Of a stretch of DNA of 64,000 bases, positions 8,327-17,429 are shown one piece after another. Source of the DNA: Spirochaetales bacterium (GTDB lineage: Bacteria; Spirochaetota; Spirochaetia; SZUA-6); assembly GCA_027021365.1 (NCBI GenBank), contig JALUUM010000024.1:1-64000 (forward strand). The letters are read 5' to 3'. The notes under the pieces were generated by a model. It was not told where the DNA came from, made no database searches, and saw nothing but the letters and a program-made list of their open reading frames with translations. Position 1 is the stretch's first letter, and every line of letters starts with the position of its first letter. The translations under genes were made by a program, and so were the position numbers.

Positions 8327-9160
8327 ATGATTAAACCGGTCGCATATTTCAAACCGGGTTCCCTTAAGGAAGCCGTGGAAGCCCTCCAGACAGAAAATGC
8401 CTGGCCGCTTGCAGGAGGGACGGATCTGCTTGTCAACATGAGGAATGGCGTGGAACATCCCGATCTGCTGGTGGATATAAAGGGGTTGGAAGAGTTGAAT
8501 GTATTTGAAGTCGATGGAAAGATCATCATAGGAGGTAACATCAATCTCAATTTCATAATCGACGATGCAAGGCTGAGGAAGGTATGCCCCGTGCTGGGAC
8601 AATCTGCACTGACAGTAGCGACTTACCAGCTTAGAAACAGGGCAACGCTCGTTGGAAACATCTGTAATGCATCACCTGCAGCGGATATGGCTCCGGCCCT
8701 CTATGTGATGGAGGCGGAGGTGGTTGTTTCCGGCCCGCAAGGTGAGAGGCATGTTCCCATAAATGAATTTATCACGGGCGTGAAGAAAACTTCGCTCAAG
8801 AAAGGTGAAGTGGTTTTGAGAGTCGAGATACCCAATCCGAAAGTGGGGAAAACGGCTTTTCTGAAAAAGCAGCGCTACAGGGGACATGACCTTGCAACGG
8901 TAAATGTTGCAGGGATCGCCAATCCGGATACGGGAACTCTTCGTGTATGTATTGGTGCATGTGCTGTGACTCCCGTGCTTCTAAAGGGGACAGATGAACT
9001 GTATAAGAGTATCAAGGATGTCGACGAACTCGCTGACAAGGTTTCTGAACTTGCATTGCAATCGATTTCTCCTATCGATGACGTCCGTTCTTCGGCTGAA
9101 TACAGGCGTGACATGACAGCTGTCTATGTGAAGCGTCTTGTCAGAACGATATGTTCTTAG
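8327..9160 (+). CDS. Molybdenum hydroxylase, FAD-binding subunit (XdhB/CoxM-like)
   Basis: This 277-residue protein is the FAD subunit of a xanthine dehydrogenase-family enzyme. The FAD-binding motif is LAGGTDLLVNMRNG, and a second motif, ATLVGNICNASPAADMAPAL, matches the TIGGN/ASP region that holds the flavin. The open frame extends upstream, but GAGGAGG at 8311-8317 clearly selects the ATG at 8327. It is followed by the iron-sulfur and molybdenum subunits, giving the order FAD, 2Fe-2S, Mo. Electrons taken from the substrate at the molybdenum centre pass through the 2Fe-2S clusters to this FAD and then to NAD+ or ferredoxin. The enzyme is cytoplasmic. Confidence 0.9.
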   Translation: MIKPVAYFKPGSLKEAVEALQTENAWPLAGGTDLLVNMRNGVEHPDLLVDIKGLEELNVFEVDGKIIIGGNINLNFIIDDARLRKVCPVLGQSALTVATYQLRNRATLVGNICNASPAADMAPALYVMEAEVVVSGPQGERHVPINEFITGVKKTSLKKGEVVLRVEIPNPKVGKTAFLKKQRYRGHDLATVNVAGIANPDTGTLRVCIGACAVTPVLLKGTDELYKSIKDVDELADKVSELALQSISPIDDVRSSAEYRRDMTAVYVKRLVRTICS

Positions 9161-9186
9161 AGTATTGAAAGGAGGGATTTGAGATT

Positions 9187-9672
9187 ATGAAAGAATATAC
9201 CAAAGAATTGAATATAACAGTAAAAGTCAACGGCCGTGAGTACCATGAGAGTGTACCTGCAAATATGACTCTGCTCCAGTTCCTAAGGAATAAGCTTCTT
9301 CTTACCGGTACCAAAGAGGGATGCGGAATAGGAGAGTGTGGAGCCTGTACGGTGGTGATGAACGGCAAGACCGTTACTTCCTGCCTCGTTCTTGCAGCAG
9401 AGGCTGACGGAGCCGAAATTCGTACCATCGAAGGAGAGGCCAAGGGAGAAAAACTTACAGCTCTTCAGGAATCCTTTATAAAGTATCATGGAGAACAGTG
9501 CGGTTTCTGTACACCCGGAATGATCATGTCTGCACAGAATCTTCTCGATCGGAATCCCAAACCCACAAGGGAAGAAATCGTGGAGGCTATATCGGGTAAC
9601 CTGTGCAGGTGCACCGGTTACGAACCCATTATCAAGGCTATCGAGGCGGTAGCTGAAAAGGGAAACAGGTAG
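9187..9672 (+). CDS. Molybdenum hydroxylase, 2Fe-2S subunit (XdhC/CoxS-like)
   Basis: This 161-residue protein has both cluster-binding motifs of the family. The plant-ferredoxin type site uses Cys46, Cys51, Cys54 and Cys66 (GCGIGECGACTV and SCLV). The C-terminal helical domain site uses Cys105, Cys108, Cys140 and Cys142 (QCGFCTPGM and CRCTGY). Both clusters are intact. The start is set by a GGAGG site. It relays electrons from the molybdenum centre to the FAD subunit. Length is normal for the family. Confidence 0.93.
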   Translation: MKEYTKELNITVKVNGREYHESVPANMTLLQFLRNKLLLTGTKEGCGIGECGACTVVMNGKTVTSCLVLAAEADGAEIRTIEGEAKGEKLTALQESFIKYHGEQCGFCTPGMIMSAQNLLDRNPKPTREEIVEAISGNLCRCTGYEPIIKAIEAVAEKGNR

Positions 9673-9687
9673 AGGAGGTATCGAGCG

Positions 9688-12066
9688 ATGATAGTAGAAG
9701 ACAAGAGCAAATTGAGATACGTAAGTAAGGATATCCCCAGAAAGGATGGTGTAGAGAAGGTAACCGGGTCAGCCGTCTATGTGGCAGACATGGTACTTCC
9801 GGGAATGCTCTATGCAAAAGTGGTAAAGTCTCCCTATGCATATGCCAGGATAAAGAGCATAAATACCAGTGAAGCGGAAAAAATTCCCGGTGTCCGTGCC
9901 GTTATTACGGGAAAAGAGCTGAACTACAAGGTTGGGCTGTATGTTGTTGACAAGGATATCCTTGCCAAGGATTTTGCGAGGTATCAGGGTGAACCGGTGG
10001 CAGCAGTGGCTGCGGACTCGGAACTGATAGCGGAAATGGCATGTGAGAAGATAAAGGTGGAATACGAGGAACTGGAACCCGTGATGGATCCAAGAGAAGC
10101 CTTGAAACCCGATGCCCCGCTGGTACATCCCGACCTCGGTAACTACAGCTACATGAAAGGGGTTTTTCAGCCAAGGCCGAAGACCAATATCCCCCATGTA
10201 CAGAAGATACGCCACGGTGACATAGAAAAGGGATTCAAAGAGGCCGATCTAGTTGTGGAAACTAGTTTCTATAATCCTCCGGTACAACATGTTGCCCTGG
10301 AGACGCATGTTGCAATAACCCAGGCACTTCCGGGAAACAAGGTGCTGATATACACATCGGCACAGTCACCCTTTACCGTGCGAAGCCTCTTCTCCGTTTG
10401 TTTCGGAATACCACTGGAAAACATAAGGGTTAAGGTTCCTTATGTGGGAGGCGGATTCGGAGGGAAGGCCGGAATACACTTAGAGCCATTGACATACGTT
10501 CTTTCAAAGAAAGCTGGTGGAAGACCTGTAAAATTGATGATGACGAGGGAGGAAGAGTTCAATACAATACCCTCCCGCCAGGGACTCTACTCTGATTTCA
10601 AGACCGGCGTTACGAAGGATGGAAAGATAACGGCCTTAGAGGCAAACTACTACTGGGATGCCGGTGCCTATGCAGACTACGGTGTAAATGTCGGAAGGGC
10701 AGGTGCCTATGCCGGGGCAGGTCCCTATGAAGTGCCCAACTGTAAGATTGATTCATACATAGTGTATACCAACAAGGTGTTTGGTACGGCATACAGGGGA
10801 TTTGGTCACCTCGAGGTGCTGTGGGGTATAGAGAGGAACATGGACATAGTGGCGAGGAAACTCGGTATGGATCCTGTTGAATTCAGGATGAAGAATGTCC
10901 TAAGGCAGGGGGCTTACACTATAACTGGTGAAAAGATAACCCGCTCCCACGGCCATGTTTATGACTGCCTTGATGCCGTTGCAAAGGATATCAAGTGGTC
11001 GGGTTACAAGTCGGAGGAGGAGCGTGAGAAAGAGAAAAAGACAGGTAAGGTGAGAGGTAAGGGTGTTGCATTGCTTCACAAGGCTCCTGCAATGCCAACC
11101 TTCACAAGTACCGCAATAATACTGAAATTCAACGAGAACGGGTCGGTGGACCTTATGACATCCCTTACCGACTATGGCCAGGGTACCTACACTGCACTTG
11201 CCCAGATAGCGGCGGAAATTCTAAAGATGCCCATAGAGAGGATTAATGTTCCCTGGGACAGCGATACTTCATTCACCCCGTACGACTGGCAGACCGTTGC
11301 AAGCAAGGGTGCCTTCATGTCGGGCAATGCAACAATAGCAGCGGCAGAGGATGCACTTCGACAGATAAAGGAGATAGCAGCACAGGTTTTAAAGTGCGAT
11401 GTGGCCGATCTGGTCTGCGAGGATGAGAAGGTTTACCTCATTCACAATCCGGACGAATATTTGGAATACAAACAGATCGTGAATGGTTATGTATATCCCG
11501 ACGGAACTTCGATTGGAGGGCCGGTAATAGGAAGGGGACGATACATAGCTCAGGGCCTTACCAACCTGGACCCGGAGACCGGGCAGGGCCTCCCGGCACT
11601 GGACTGGACCTACGGAGCCCACGGTGCTGAGATCGAGATAGACATTGAAACGGGAGAGATTCACGTAATCAGACTCGCATCGGCATTCGATGTCGGGCAG
11701 ACCTTGAATGAGGGGTTGGCACGTGGCCAGATAATCGGCGGCGTGATACAGGGACTTGGAAGTGCCCTGACCGAGGAGTTCAAATTCTCCAAGGACGGAA
11801 AGTTCCTTAATGCATCCTTTGTTGACTACAAGATACTAACGGCGAAGGACCTTCCCGATTCCATGGAGCAGTACCTCATAGAGAATCCCCAGCATGACGG
11901 TCCCTTCGGGGCAAGGGGTGTTGCAGAGCACCCGATGATTTCAGTTCCTTCTGTAATAGGTAATGCCCTCTACGATGCCCTGGGAATAGATTACTTCAGG
12001 TTGCCACTAACATCGGAGAGAATCTACTTCGGGATAAAGAGCGGTAAGAAGGAATATCACGATTGA
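9688..12066 (+). CDS. Molybdenum hydroxylase, molybdopterin-binding catalytic subunit (XdhA-like)
   Basis: This 792-residue catalytic subunit of a xanthine dehydrogenase-family enzyme hydroxylates a carbon next to nitrogen on a heterocycle using water as oxygen donor. Visible motifs are VPYVGGGFGGKAG in the cofactor-binding region, GTAYRGFGH at the site where CO dehydrogenase has its AYRCSFR loop, and near the end GARGVAEHP with the conserved glutamate that acts as base in xanthine dehydrogenase. The AYRGFG form argues for a heterocycle hydroxylase and against CO dehydrogenase. Xanthine or hypoxanthine is the usual substrate, but uracil, nicotinate and others are known in the family. The gene sits between AllH-like and AllF-like genes and a nucleobase permease. 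Confidence 0.88.
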   Translation: MIVEDKSKLRYVSKDIPRKDGVEKVTGSAVYVADMVLPGMLYAKVVKSPYAYARIKSINTSEAEKIPGVRAVITGKELNYKVGLYVVDKDILAKDFARYQGEPVAAVAADSELIAEMACEKIKVEYEELEPVMDPREALKPDAPLVHPDLGNYSYMKGVFQPRPKTNIPHVQKIRHGDIEKGFKEADLVVETSFYNPPVQHVALETHVAITQALPGNKVLIYTSAQSPFTVRSLFSVCFGIPLENIRVKVPYVGGGFGGKAGIHLEPLTYVLSKKAGGRPVKLMMTREEEFNTIPSRQGLYSDFKTGVTKDGKITALEANYYWDAGAYADYGVNVGRAGAYAGAGPYEVPNCKIDSYIVYTNKVFGTAYRGFGHLEVLWGIERNMDIVARKLGMDPVEFRMKNVLRQGAYTITGEKITRSHGHVYDCLDAVAKDIKWSGYKSEEEREKEKKTGKVRGKGVALLHKAPAMPTFTSTAIILKFNENGSVDLMTSLTDYGQGTYTALAQIAAEILKMPIERINVPWDSDTSFTPYDWQTVASKGAFMSGNATIAAAEDALRQIKEIAAQVLKCDVADLVCEDEKVYLIHNPDEYLEYKQIVNGYVYPDGTSIGGPVIGRGRYIAQGLTNLDPETGQGLPALDWTYGAHGAEIEIDIETGEIHVIRLASAFDVGQTLNEGLARGQIIGGVIQGLGSALTEEFKFSKDGKFLNASFVDYKILTAKDLPDSMEQYLIENPQHDGPFGARGVAEHPMISVPSVIGNALYDALGIDYFRLPLTSERIYFGIKSGKKEYHD

Positions 12067-12093
12067 CGAACAGATAGGGTGATGAAAACAGAT

Positions 12094-12152
12094 AAGGCTC
12101 ACCGGTCGCCATCGTGATACCGGCCAGGATTTACCTTAGGCTGGTGAGCCTT
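12094..12152 (+). terminator. Terminator-like nested hairpin after the molybdenum hydroxylase genes
   Basis: AAGGCTCACC (12094-12103) pairs with GGTGAGCCTT (12143-12152). A smaller inner stem, CCGGT/ACCGG, can form between 12102 and 12123. Only a short T-rich stretch follows, so partial read-through into the decarboxylase genes is possible. Confidence 0.55.
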
Positions 12153-12247
12153 GATTTCCTTTTACAATTTCAAGAAGCTTTCATTAAGAAGCAGACGGTA
12201 CAACTGTTAGTTGATATTTTTGTTCAATACGATTTGGAGGTAAAAAG

Positions 12248-13798
12248 GTGACAAACCAGGAGGCGGTGCAAAGGTTCAGGGAAAAACGTTCCCGGATGCT
12301 AAAAGGGGGAGGTGAAGAGAGAATAAAGGCACAGCATGATAAGGGAAAACTCACCGCAAGGGAGAGAATAGACCTTCTTCTGGATGAGGGTACCTTCATA
12401 GAACATCAGCCATACATCGTTCCGAGATCCACGGATTTCGGTATGGACAAGAAAAAATTCCTGGGCGATGGTGTAGTGAGTGGTACGGGAAAGGTGAACG
12501 GAAGGCAGGTCTTCCTCTTTGCACAGGATTTCACCGTGCTGGGAGGTTCCCTCGGCGAGATGCATGCAGAGCGCATAGCAGAAGCCCAGATGCTTGCAGC
12601 AAAGAACGGCACACCTTTTATTCAGATAAACGATTCGGGTGGTGCAAGGATACAGGAAGGCATACTTTCACTTCACGGTTACGGTAAGATTTTCAGGGCC
12701 AACACGTTGAGTTCCGGCGTTATACCACAGATTTCGGTAATCCTTGGTCCATGTGCCGGAGGTGCCGTCTATTCACCGGCAATAACGGATTTTACATTAA
12801 TGGTTGACGGCGTGAGCAACATGTATATAACGGGACCGGAGGTAATAAGGGCAGTCACCGGAGAAGAAATAACACATGAGGAACTCGGTGGTGCCCAGGC
12901 ACACTGTGTAAACAGCGGGAATGCGCATTTCAGGTTCAAGACGGAAACCGAGTGCATGAATTTCTTGAGAAAGCTTTTAAGCTATCTTCCCTCTAACAAC
13001 ATGGAATTACCCCCTATTGCAGATACCGGTGATCCCGTTGACAGGGAGACCCCCGATCTAATTCATTTGCTTCCCGACAATCCCAAGAGACCCTACGATA
13101 TAAGGGATTTCATATCAGAAATATTCGATCGCAACTCTTTTCTGGAGGTCCATGCGGAGTATGCCATAAATGTCGTTGTAGGATTTGCAAAACTCAACGG
13201 GAGAACTGTGGGGGTATTTGCAAACCAGCCGAAGGTACTTGCCGCTGCGCTGGATATAAACTCGGCAGACAAGGCTGCCAGATTCCTGCGGTTCTGCGAT
13301 GCATTCAATATTCCGATCATTTCACTGGTGGATGTGCCGGGATTTCTTCCGGGTGTATCCCAGGAGCATGGGGGAATAATAAGGCACGGTGCCAAGATTC
13401 TCTATGCGATTGCCGAGGCAACGGTACCCAAGATTGCTCTTATAATAAGAAAGGCATACGGTGGTGCATACATCGCAATGGCTTCGAAAGCGCTTGGCTA
13501 CGACCGGGTTCTTGCTTACCCGACAGCGGAAATCGCCGTGATGGGAGCGGAAGGGGCGGCAAATATCATTTTCAGAAGAGAGATAAAGGCTGCGGAGAAT
13601 CCGGAGGAAAAGAGACAGGAGAAAATAGCCGAGTTCAAGGAAACCGTGATGAACCCCTTTATAGCAGCCGGTTTCGGTTATGTGGATGACATAATTGAGC
13701 CCCGCTATTCCAGAATCGAGCTGATAAGATCGCTGGAGATGAACATAAGGAAGAGGGAAGAGAGGCCCTCCAAGAAGCATGGGAATATCCCACTGTAG
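12248..13798 (+). CDS. mmdA: Biotin-dependent Na+-pump decarboxylase, carboxyltransferase subunit (MmdA-like)
   Basis: This 516-residue acyl-CoA carboxyltransferase belongs to the propionyl-CoA carboxylase beta / methylmalonyl-CoA decarboxylase alpha family. Both crotonase-like halves are present, with glycine-rich oxyanion loops at INDSGGARIQEG and GPCAGGAVYSPA and later KAYGGAYIAM. It moves the carboxyl group of an acyl-CoA such as malonyl- or methylmalonyl-CoA onto biotin. The length fits MmdA and is shorter than glutaconyl-CoA decarboxylase GcdA. The start is GTG after GGAGGT. Genes for the delta-type anchor, the biotin carrier and the Na+-pumping beta subunit follow, and no biotin carboxylase is present, so it works as a decarboxylase. 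Substrate is uncertain. Confidence 0.88.
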   Translation: MTNQEAVQRFREKRSRMLKGGGEERIKAQHDKGKLTARERIDLLLDEGTFIEHQPYIVPRSTDFGMDKKKFLGDGVVSGTGKVNGRQVFLFAQDFTVLGGSLGEMHAERIAEAQMLAAKNGTPFIQINDSGGARIQEGILSLHGYGKIFRANTLSSGVIPQISVILGPCAGGAVYSPAITDFTLMVDGVSNMYITGPEVIRAVTGEEITHEELGGAQAHCVNSGNAHFRFKTETECMNFLRKLLSYLPSNNMELPPIADTGDPVDRETPDLIHLLPDNPKRPYDIRDFISEIFDRNSFLEVHAEYAINVVVGFAKLNGRTVGVFANQPKVLAAALDINSADKAARFLRFCDAFNIPIISLVDVPGFLPGVSQEHGGIIRHGAKILYAIAEATVPKIALIIRKAYGGAYIAMASKALGYDRVLAYPTAEIAVMGAEGAANIIFRREIKAAENPEEKRQEKIAEFKETVMNPFIAAGFGYVDDIIEPRYSRIELIRSLEMNIRKREERPSKKHGNIPL

Positions 13799-13822
13799 GG
13801 AAGTACAGTCAGGAGTGATTTT

Positions 13823-14170
13823 ATGAATACGGAAGTTTACATGTACAGTGTTTTTACCACTATTCTCGGGATGTCCATAGTTTTTCTCTTTCTCGGATTC
13901 TTGTGCCTCCTGATGGTATTCCTTAAGAGTTTTTTCCATGATAGAAAAGTGGCTCGCGAGGAAGAGGTTTTGCAGGAAGAAACCACCTCTGAAAAGGTGG
14001 TGGAAGAGAAAAAGCTGGACTGGCTTATAGCAGCCGTATCTGCCTATCTAACAGCCGAAGAAGAAGAGTTGTACCCGCATTCGGCAAAGGACTGGCAGCC
14101 AATTGCCAATGAGCGGTTTGATCCGTGGGTGATAGGCGGAAAACTGTTACAGAGATGGAGTGGAGTGTAG
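13823..14170 (+). CDS. OadG/MmdD-like small membrane subunit of the Na+-pump decarboxylase
   Basis: This 115-residue protein has one N-terminal membrane helix (about residues 10-35), then an acidic linker and a C-terminal segment ending in RWSGV. The layout matches the OadG/MmdD subunits, which anchor the carboxyltransferase to the membrane pump. It lies between the carboxyltransferase and biotin-carrier genes with an AGGAG ribosome site, as in known decarboxylase operons. Sequence conservation in this family is low, so the call rests largely on topology and context. Confidence 0.75.
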   Translation: MNTEVYMYSVFTTILGMSIVFLFLGFLCLLMVFLKSFFHDRKVAREEEVLQEETTSEKVVEEKKLDWLIAAVSAYLTAEEEELYPHSAKDWQPIANERFDPWVIGGKLLQRWSGV

Positions 14171-14173
14171 ATT

Positions 14174-14641
14174 ATGAAAAAGACAATAAGATTCCAATTT
14201 GAAGGAAAGAAATACACCGTTGATGTCGAAAGGGAAGGAAACGAATTAATTGTGGAGCGGGAGGGTGAAACCTACAGGGTGACCCTTCTTCCCGAAGAAA
14301 AACCTGCTGGTCTCGCAGAAAGACCTGCGGAGATTGTACAGCCACAGGCGGTAGCACCCCCGCCCCCGCCGACAGTACAGCCTACGGCAAAACCGGCCGC
14401 AAGTCCGCCACCACAGGCAGAAGCTGGAAAGGGTGTGCTTCCCGCCCCGATTACGGGAGTTATCAAGGAGATAAAGATTGCCCAGGGTCAGAGAGTACAG
14501 AAGGGACAGGTGATACTGGTTATGGAAGCTATGAAGATGGATATAGATCTATATGCACCTGTCTCCGGTATTGTTCAGGAGGTTTTCGTCCACCAGGGTC
14601 AGAATGTAAAGGCAAACGAGATTCTCTTGAGGATAGAGTAG
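14174..14641 (+). CDS. Biotin carboxyl carrier protein of the Na+-pump decarboxylase
   Basis: This 155-residue carrier ends in a complete biotinyl domain with VMEAMKMD, where Lys121 is the biotinylated residue. A flexible linker rich in Pro, Ala and Gln (about residues 55-85) precedes it and lets the domain swing between active sites. The N-terminal 45 residues form a small beta domain also seen in MmdC/GcdC-type carriers. It carries CO2 from the carboxyltransferase to the membrane beta subunit. It starts only 3 bases after the OadG-like gene, so translation is probably coupled. Biotin protein ligase is not in the window. Confidence 0.93.
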   Translation: MKKTIRFQFEGKKYTVDVEREGNELIVEREGETYRVTLLPEEKPAGLAERPAEIVQPQAVAPPPPPTVQPTAKPAASPPPQAEAGKGVLPAPITGVIKEIKIAQGQRVQKGQVILVMEAMKMDIDLYAPVSGIVQEVFVHQGQNVKANEILLRIE

Positions 14642-14650
14642 GGGGGACAA

Positions 14651-15760
14651 ATGGGATTGATAGCATCTTTTTTGGGGAGTACCGGACTTGTTGCCCTTAC
14701 ATGGCAGAATATCGTTATGATAGGTGTGGGAAGCCTCCTCATCTATCTTGGAATAGCCAAGGAATATGAACCTCTCCTGCTCATTCCTATTGGTTTCGGA
14801 GCAATCCTTGTCAATTTGCCCCTTGCAGGTTTAATGGAAGACAACGGTCTTCTTCATTATTTCTACTTTGGGATAAAATCCGGTATTTTTCCGCCCCTGA
14901 TCTTCTTGGGCATTGGAGCAATGACAGATTTTGGTCCCCTTCTCTCCAAGCCTTCCACCTTTCTTTTGGGAGCTGCTGCCCAGTTTGGCATATTCGGTAC
15001 GTTGCTGGGAGCAAAGGCCCTCGGTTTCAATTTTCCGGAGGCCTCTTCAATTGCGATCATAGGAGGAGCCGATGGCCCTACTGCCATATACCTGACTTCC
15101 CGGTTGGCAGAGCATCTGTTGGGTCCTATTGCCGTTGCGGCATACTCGTACATGGCACTGGTACCAATCATACAGCCTCCTATAATACGGCTTCTGACAA
15201 CGAAGAAGGAAAGAATGATTGTCATGTCGGAGATAAAGCCGGTTTCAAAGAGGGTAAAGATACTGTTTCCAATTTTAACGGCAATTGCTTCTGCCCTCCT
15301 TGTGCCTGCATCCACTCCCCTTATCGGGATGCTGATGCTAGGAAACCTCTTCAAAGAGGCCGGTGTCGTTGAGAGGCTTTCAAAGACTGCCCAGAATGAG
15401 CTTATAAATATTGTAACAATCTTTTTAGGTGTTGCAGTAGGTTCCAAGATGTCTGCAGAGGAGTTCTTGACTGTGAAGACACTTATGATTCTCGGGCTTG
15501 GCCTTATTGCCTTCTCCATAGGGACTGCATCGGGAGTACTTCTTGGTAAGCTTATGAAGGTTATTTCCGGCGGAAAGGTAAATCCGATGATTGGAGCAGC
15601 AGGAGTTTCTGCCGTACCAATGGCTGCCCGCGTGGTTCAGAAGGTGGGGCAGAAGGAGAATCCTACGAATTTCCTCTTGATGAATGCAATGGGCCCCAAT
15701 GTGGCCGGTGTGATTGGTTCTGCTGTAGCAGCAGGTGTTCTGCTGTCACTTGCAGGGTAA
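14651..15760 (+). CDS. Na+-pumping decarboxylase beta subunit (OadB/MmdB/GcdB)
   Basis: This 369-residue integral membrane protein has about ten hydrophobic segments and the family's conserved [11 protein letters not shown] region, whose aspartate is required for decarboxylation-driven Na+ transport. It strips CO2 from carboxybiotin and exports Na+, conserving the decarboxylation energy as a sodium gradient. A GNPM-like region ([21 protein letters not shown]) and the C-terminal [19 protein letters not shown] helix also match. It starts 9 bases after the biotin carrier and completes the four-subunit set. A substrate-specific name (oxaloacetate, methylmalonyl-CoA, malonate or glutaconyl-CoA) is decided by the carboxyltransferase. 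Confidence 0.92.
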   Translation: MGLIASFLGSTGLVALTWQNIVMIGVGSLLIYLGIAKEYEPLLLIPIGFGAILVNLPLAGLMEDNGLLHYFYFGIKSGIFPPLIFLGIGAMTDFGPLLSKPSTFLLGAAAQFGIFGTLLGAKALGFNFPEASSIAIIGGADGPTAIYLTSRLAEHLLGPIAVAAYSYMALVPIIQPPIIRLLTTKKERMIVMSEIKPVSKRVKILFPILTAIASALLVPASTPLIGMLMLGNLFKEAGVVERLSKTAQNELINIVTIFLGVAVGSKMSAEEFLTVKTLMILGLGLIAFSIGTASGVLLGKLMKVISGGKVNPMIGAAGVSAVPMAARVVQKVGQKENPTNFLLMNAMGPNVAGVIGSAVAAGVLLSLAG

Positions 15761-15769
15761 TGGTGTAGG

Positions 15770-15842
15770 AATGCTGTAAAAATGCTGCAAGAATGTTGCA
15801 AGTTTAGGTGCGGTAATTTGACGAATTGGAAACGAATTGGAA
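15770..15842 (+). repeat. Two short clusters of 11-base tandem repeats before fdrA
   Basis: Three imperfect 11-base copies follow each other at 15770-15802 (AATGCTGTAAA, AATGCTGCAAG, AATGTTGCAAG). Two perfect copies of ACGAATTGGAA stand at 15821-15842. They lie between the stop of the Na+-pump beta subunit and the fdrA ribosome site. Confidence 0.8.
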
Positions 15843-15864
15843 ATATTAACTGTCAAGGAGGTAG

Positions 15865-17427
15865 ATGATTTTGAAAAAGATACTTGTTCAGAAAGACTCC
15901 TATTACGATTCTGTTTTTCTCATGCTGATAAACAAGGAGGTAAAACAGTTTGATGGAGTAAAGGATGCGGTGGTTTCCATGGGAACGGATGTCAATGTGG
16001 AACTACTGAAAGACATGGGCCTTGCAAACGAAGAAGTGGAAAGTGCAACCGCCAACGACCTCATTATTGCGGTGGAAGCTGAAAGTGAAGAGGTTGCGGA
16101 GAAAGCAATAGAGGCTGCAAAGGAACTTCTTAACAAGAAGAAGAGCGAATCGGCTGAATCGGATGAGTACAGGCCGGTTAGCCTAGACAAGGCCGTTGAG
16201 ATGCTTCCCGATGCAAACCTCGTCGTAATTTCTGTACCCGGTGCCTTCGCAGCGAGGGAGGTGAGGAAGGCGCTGAATATGAATCTTCATGTAATGCTCT
16301 TTTCCGACAATGTTTCCCTGGAAGACGAAATCGAGCTTAAGAAGCTTGCAGAGGAAAAGGGACTTCTCATGATGGGGCCGGATTGCGGTACCGCGATAAT
16401 CAACGGAAAGCCCCTGTGTTTTGCAAATGTGGTAAAGAAGGGAGACATAGGGATTGTCGCAGCTGCCGGAACCGGTTTACAGGAGGTTACCTGTAGCATA
16501 GAGAAGTTCGGCGGCGGTATTACCCAGGGAATCGGAACAGGAGGTAGGGACCTTAAGAACAGTCAGGTTGGTGGCAGGATGATGAGAATGGGAATCGAGG
16601 CACTGAAAAACGATCCCGAAACAAAGGTCATAGTGGTAATCTCCAAGCCTCCCGCAGAGGATGTGGCAGGCAAGGTGATAGAGGCCCTAAAAGAAACGGG
16701 AAAGCCCTGTGTCATCCACTTTGTCGGTCTCGGGGCAGGAAAGCAGGAGGGAAACCTCTACTATGCGGAGAATCTCGAGGAGGCTGCCGGAATGGCCGTG
16801 GCTCTTTCCAAGGGTGAGAAGTATGAAAAACGCACATTTACCATTCCGGAAGAAGAGGTGGAGGCAATTGTAGAGAGAGAAACGCAGAACATGGCACCCG
16901 GCCAGAAGTACTTGAGAGGTCTCTACACCGGTGGTACACTGGCTGATGAGGCAATGATTCTCTTTGAAAGGGAGATAGGTAACATCTATTCAAACAATCA
17001 GACGAAACCTGAACTGGTGTTAAAGGACCCCCATACATCCCAGGGACATACCATAGTGGACCTCGGAGATGATGTCTTTACCGTTGGAAGGCCACATCCC
17101 ATGATAGATCCTTCCACCAGGGAAGAGCGTATAATCAAGGAGATGGAGGACCCCGAGGTAGCCGTAATGCTTCTTGATATCGTTCTCGGATACAGTTCAC
17201 ATGAGGATCCGGCAGGGGCAATCCTCGACAGCCTTAAGAAGGCCAAGGTAAAGGCAAAGGAAAGGGGAGGCTATCTCTCCATTGTTACATCCATAACGGG
17301 AACCAAGGGTGATTTTCAGAACATGGACGAGCAGAAGAAGAAGCTCGAGTCCATCGGATGTGTCGTAATGCCTTCAAACTATCAGGCATCGATGCTTGCA
17401 TTGAAAATTATAAGAAAGGTGGGATAA
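15865..17427 (+). CDS. fdrA: FdrA/AllF-like acyl-CoA synthetase-fold subunit of a carbamoyltransferase
   Basis: This 520-residue protein has the fold of succinyl-CoA synthetase alpha plus part of beta. Motifs are MMGPDCGTAIINGKPL, GIVAAAGTGLQEV and GIGTGGRDL, as in FdrA. In E. coli FdrA is AllF, a subunit of the reported oxamate carbamoyltransferase with YlbE (AllG) and YlbF (AllH). It probably binds the phosphorylated or carbamoylated intermediate. A second start, TTG at 15871, lies 9 bases after AGGAGG and may be used in place of ATG at 15865, which is only 3 bases away. It is shorter at the C-terminus than E. coli FdrA, and the next small gene seems to supply the missing part. Confidence 0.88.
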   Translation: MILKKILVQKDSYYDSVFLMLINKEVKQFDGVKDAVVSMGTDVNVELLKDMGLANEEVESATANDLIIAVEAESEEVAEKAIEAAKELLNKKKSESAESDEYRPVSLDKAVEMLPDANLVVISVPGAFAAREVRKALNMNLHVMLFSDNVSLEDEIELKKLAEEKGLLMMGPDCGTAIINGKPLCFANVVKKGDIGIVAAAGTGLQEVTCSIEKFGGGITQGIGTGGRDLKNSQVGGRMMRMGIEALKNDPETKVIVVISKPPAEDVAGKVIEALKETGKPCVIHFVGLGAGKQEGNLYYAENLEEAAGMAVALSKGEKYEKRTFTIPEEEVEAIVERETQNMAPGQKYLRGLYTGGTLADEAMILFEREIGNIYSNNQTKPELVLKDPHTSQGHTIVDLGDDVFTVGRPHPMIDPSTREERIIKEMEDPEVAVMLLDIVLGYSSHEDPAGAILDSLKKAKVKAKERGGYLSIVTSITGTKGDFQNMDEQKKKLESIGCVVMPSNYQASMLALKIIRKVG

Positions 17428-17429
17428 AG

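Noticed and set aside
9769..10215. 148-codon antisense frame inside the molybdenum subunit gene
   Set aside because: It lies fully within a well-conserved gene, has no ribosome site and an amino-acid make-up typical of antisense shadow frames. The same applies to many other long opposite-strand frames.
9688..12066. Aerobic-type CO dehydrogenase large subunit
   Set aside because: The active-site loop reads AYRGFG, without the AYRCSFR cysteine that binds copper in CO dehydrogenase.
14330..14430. Possible low-complexity repeat
   Set aside because: This is the normal Pro/Ala linker of a biotin carrier protein.
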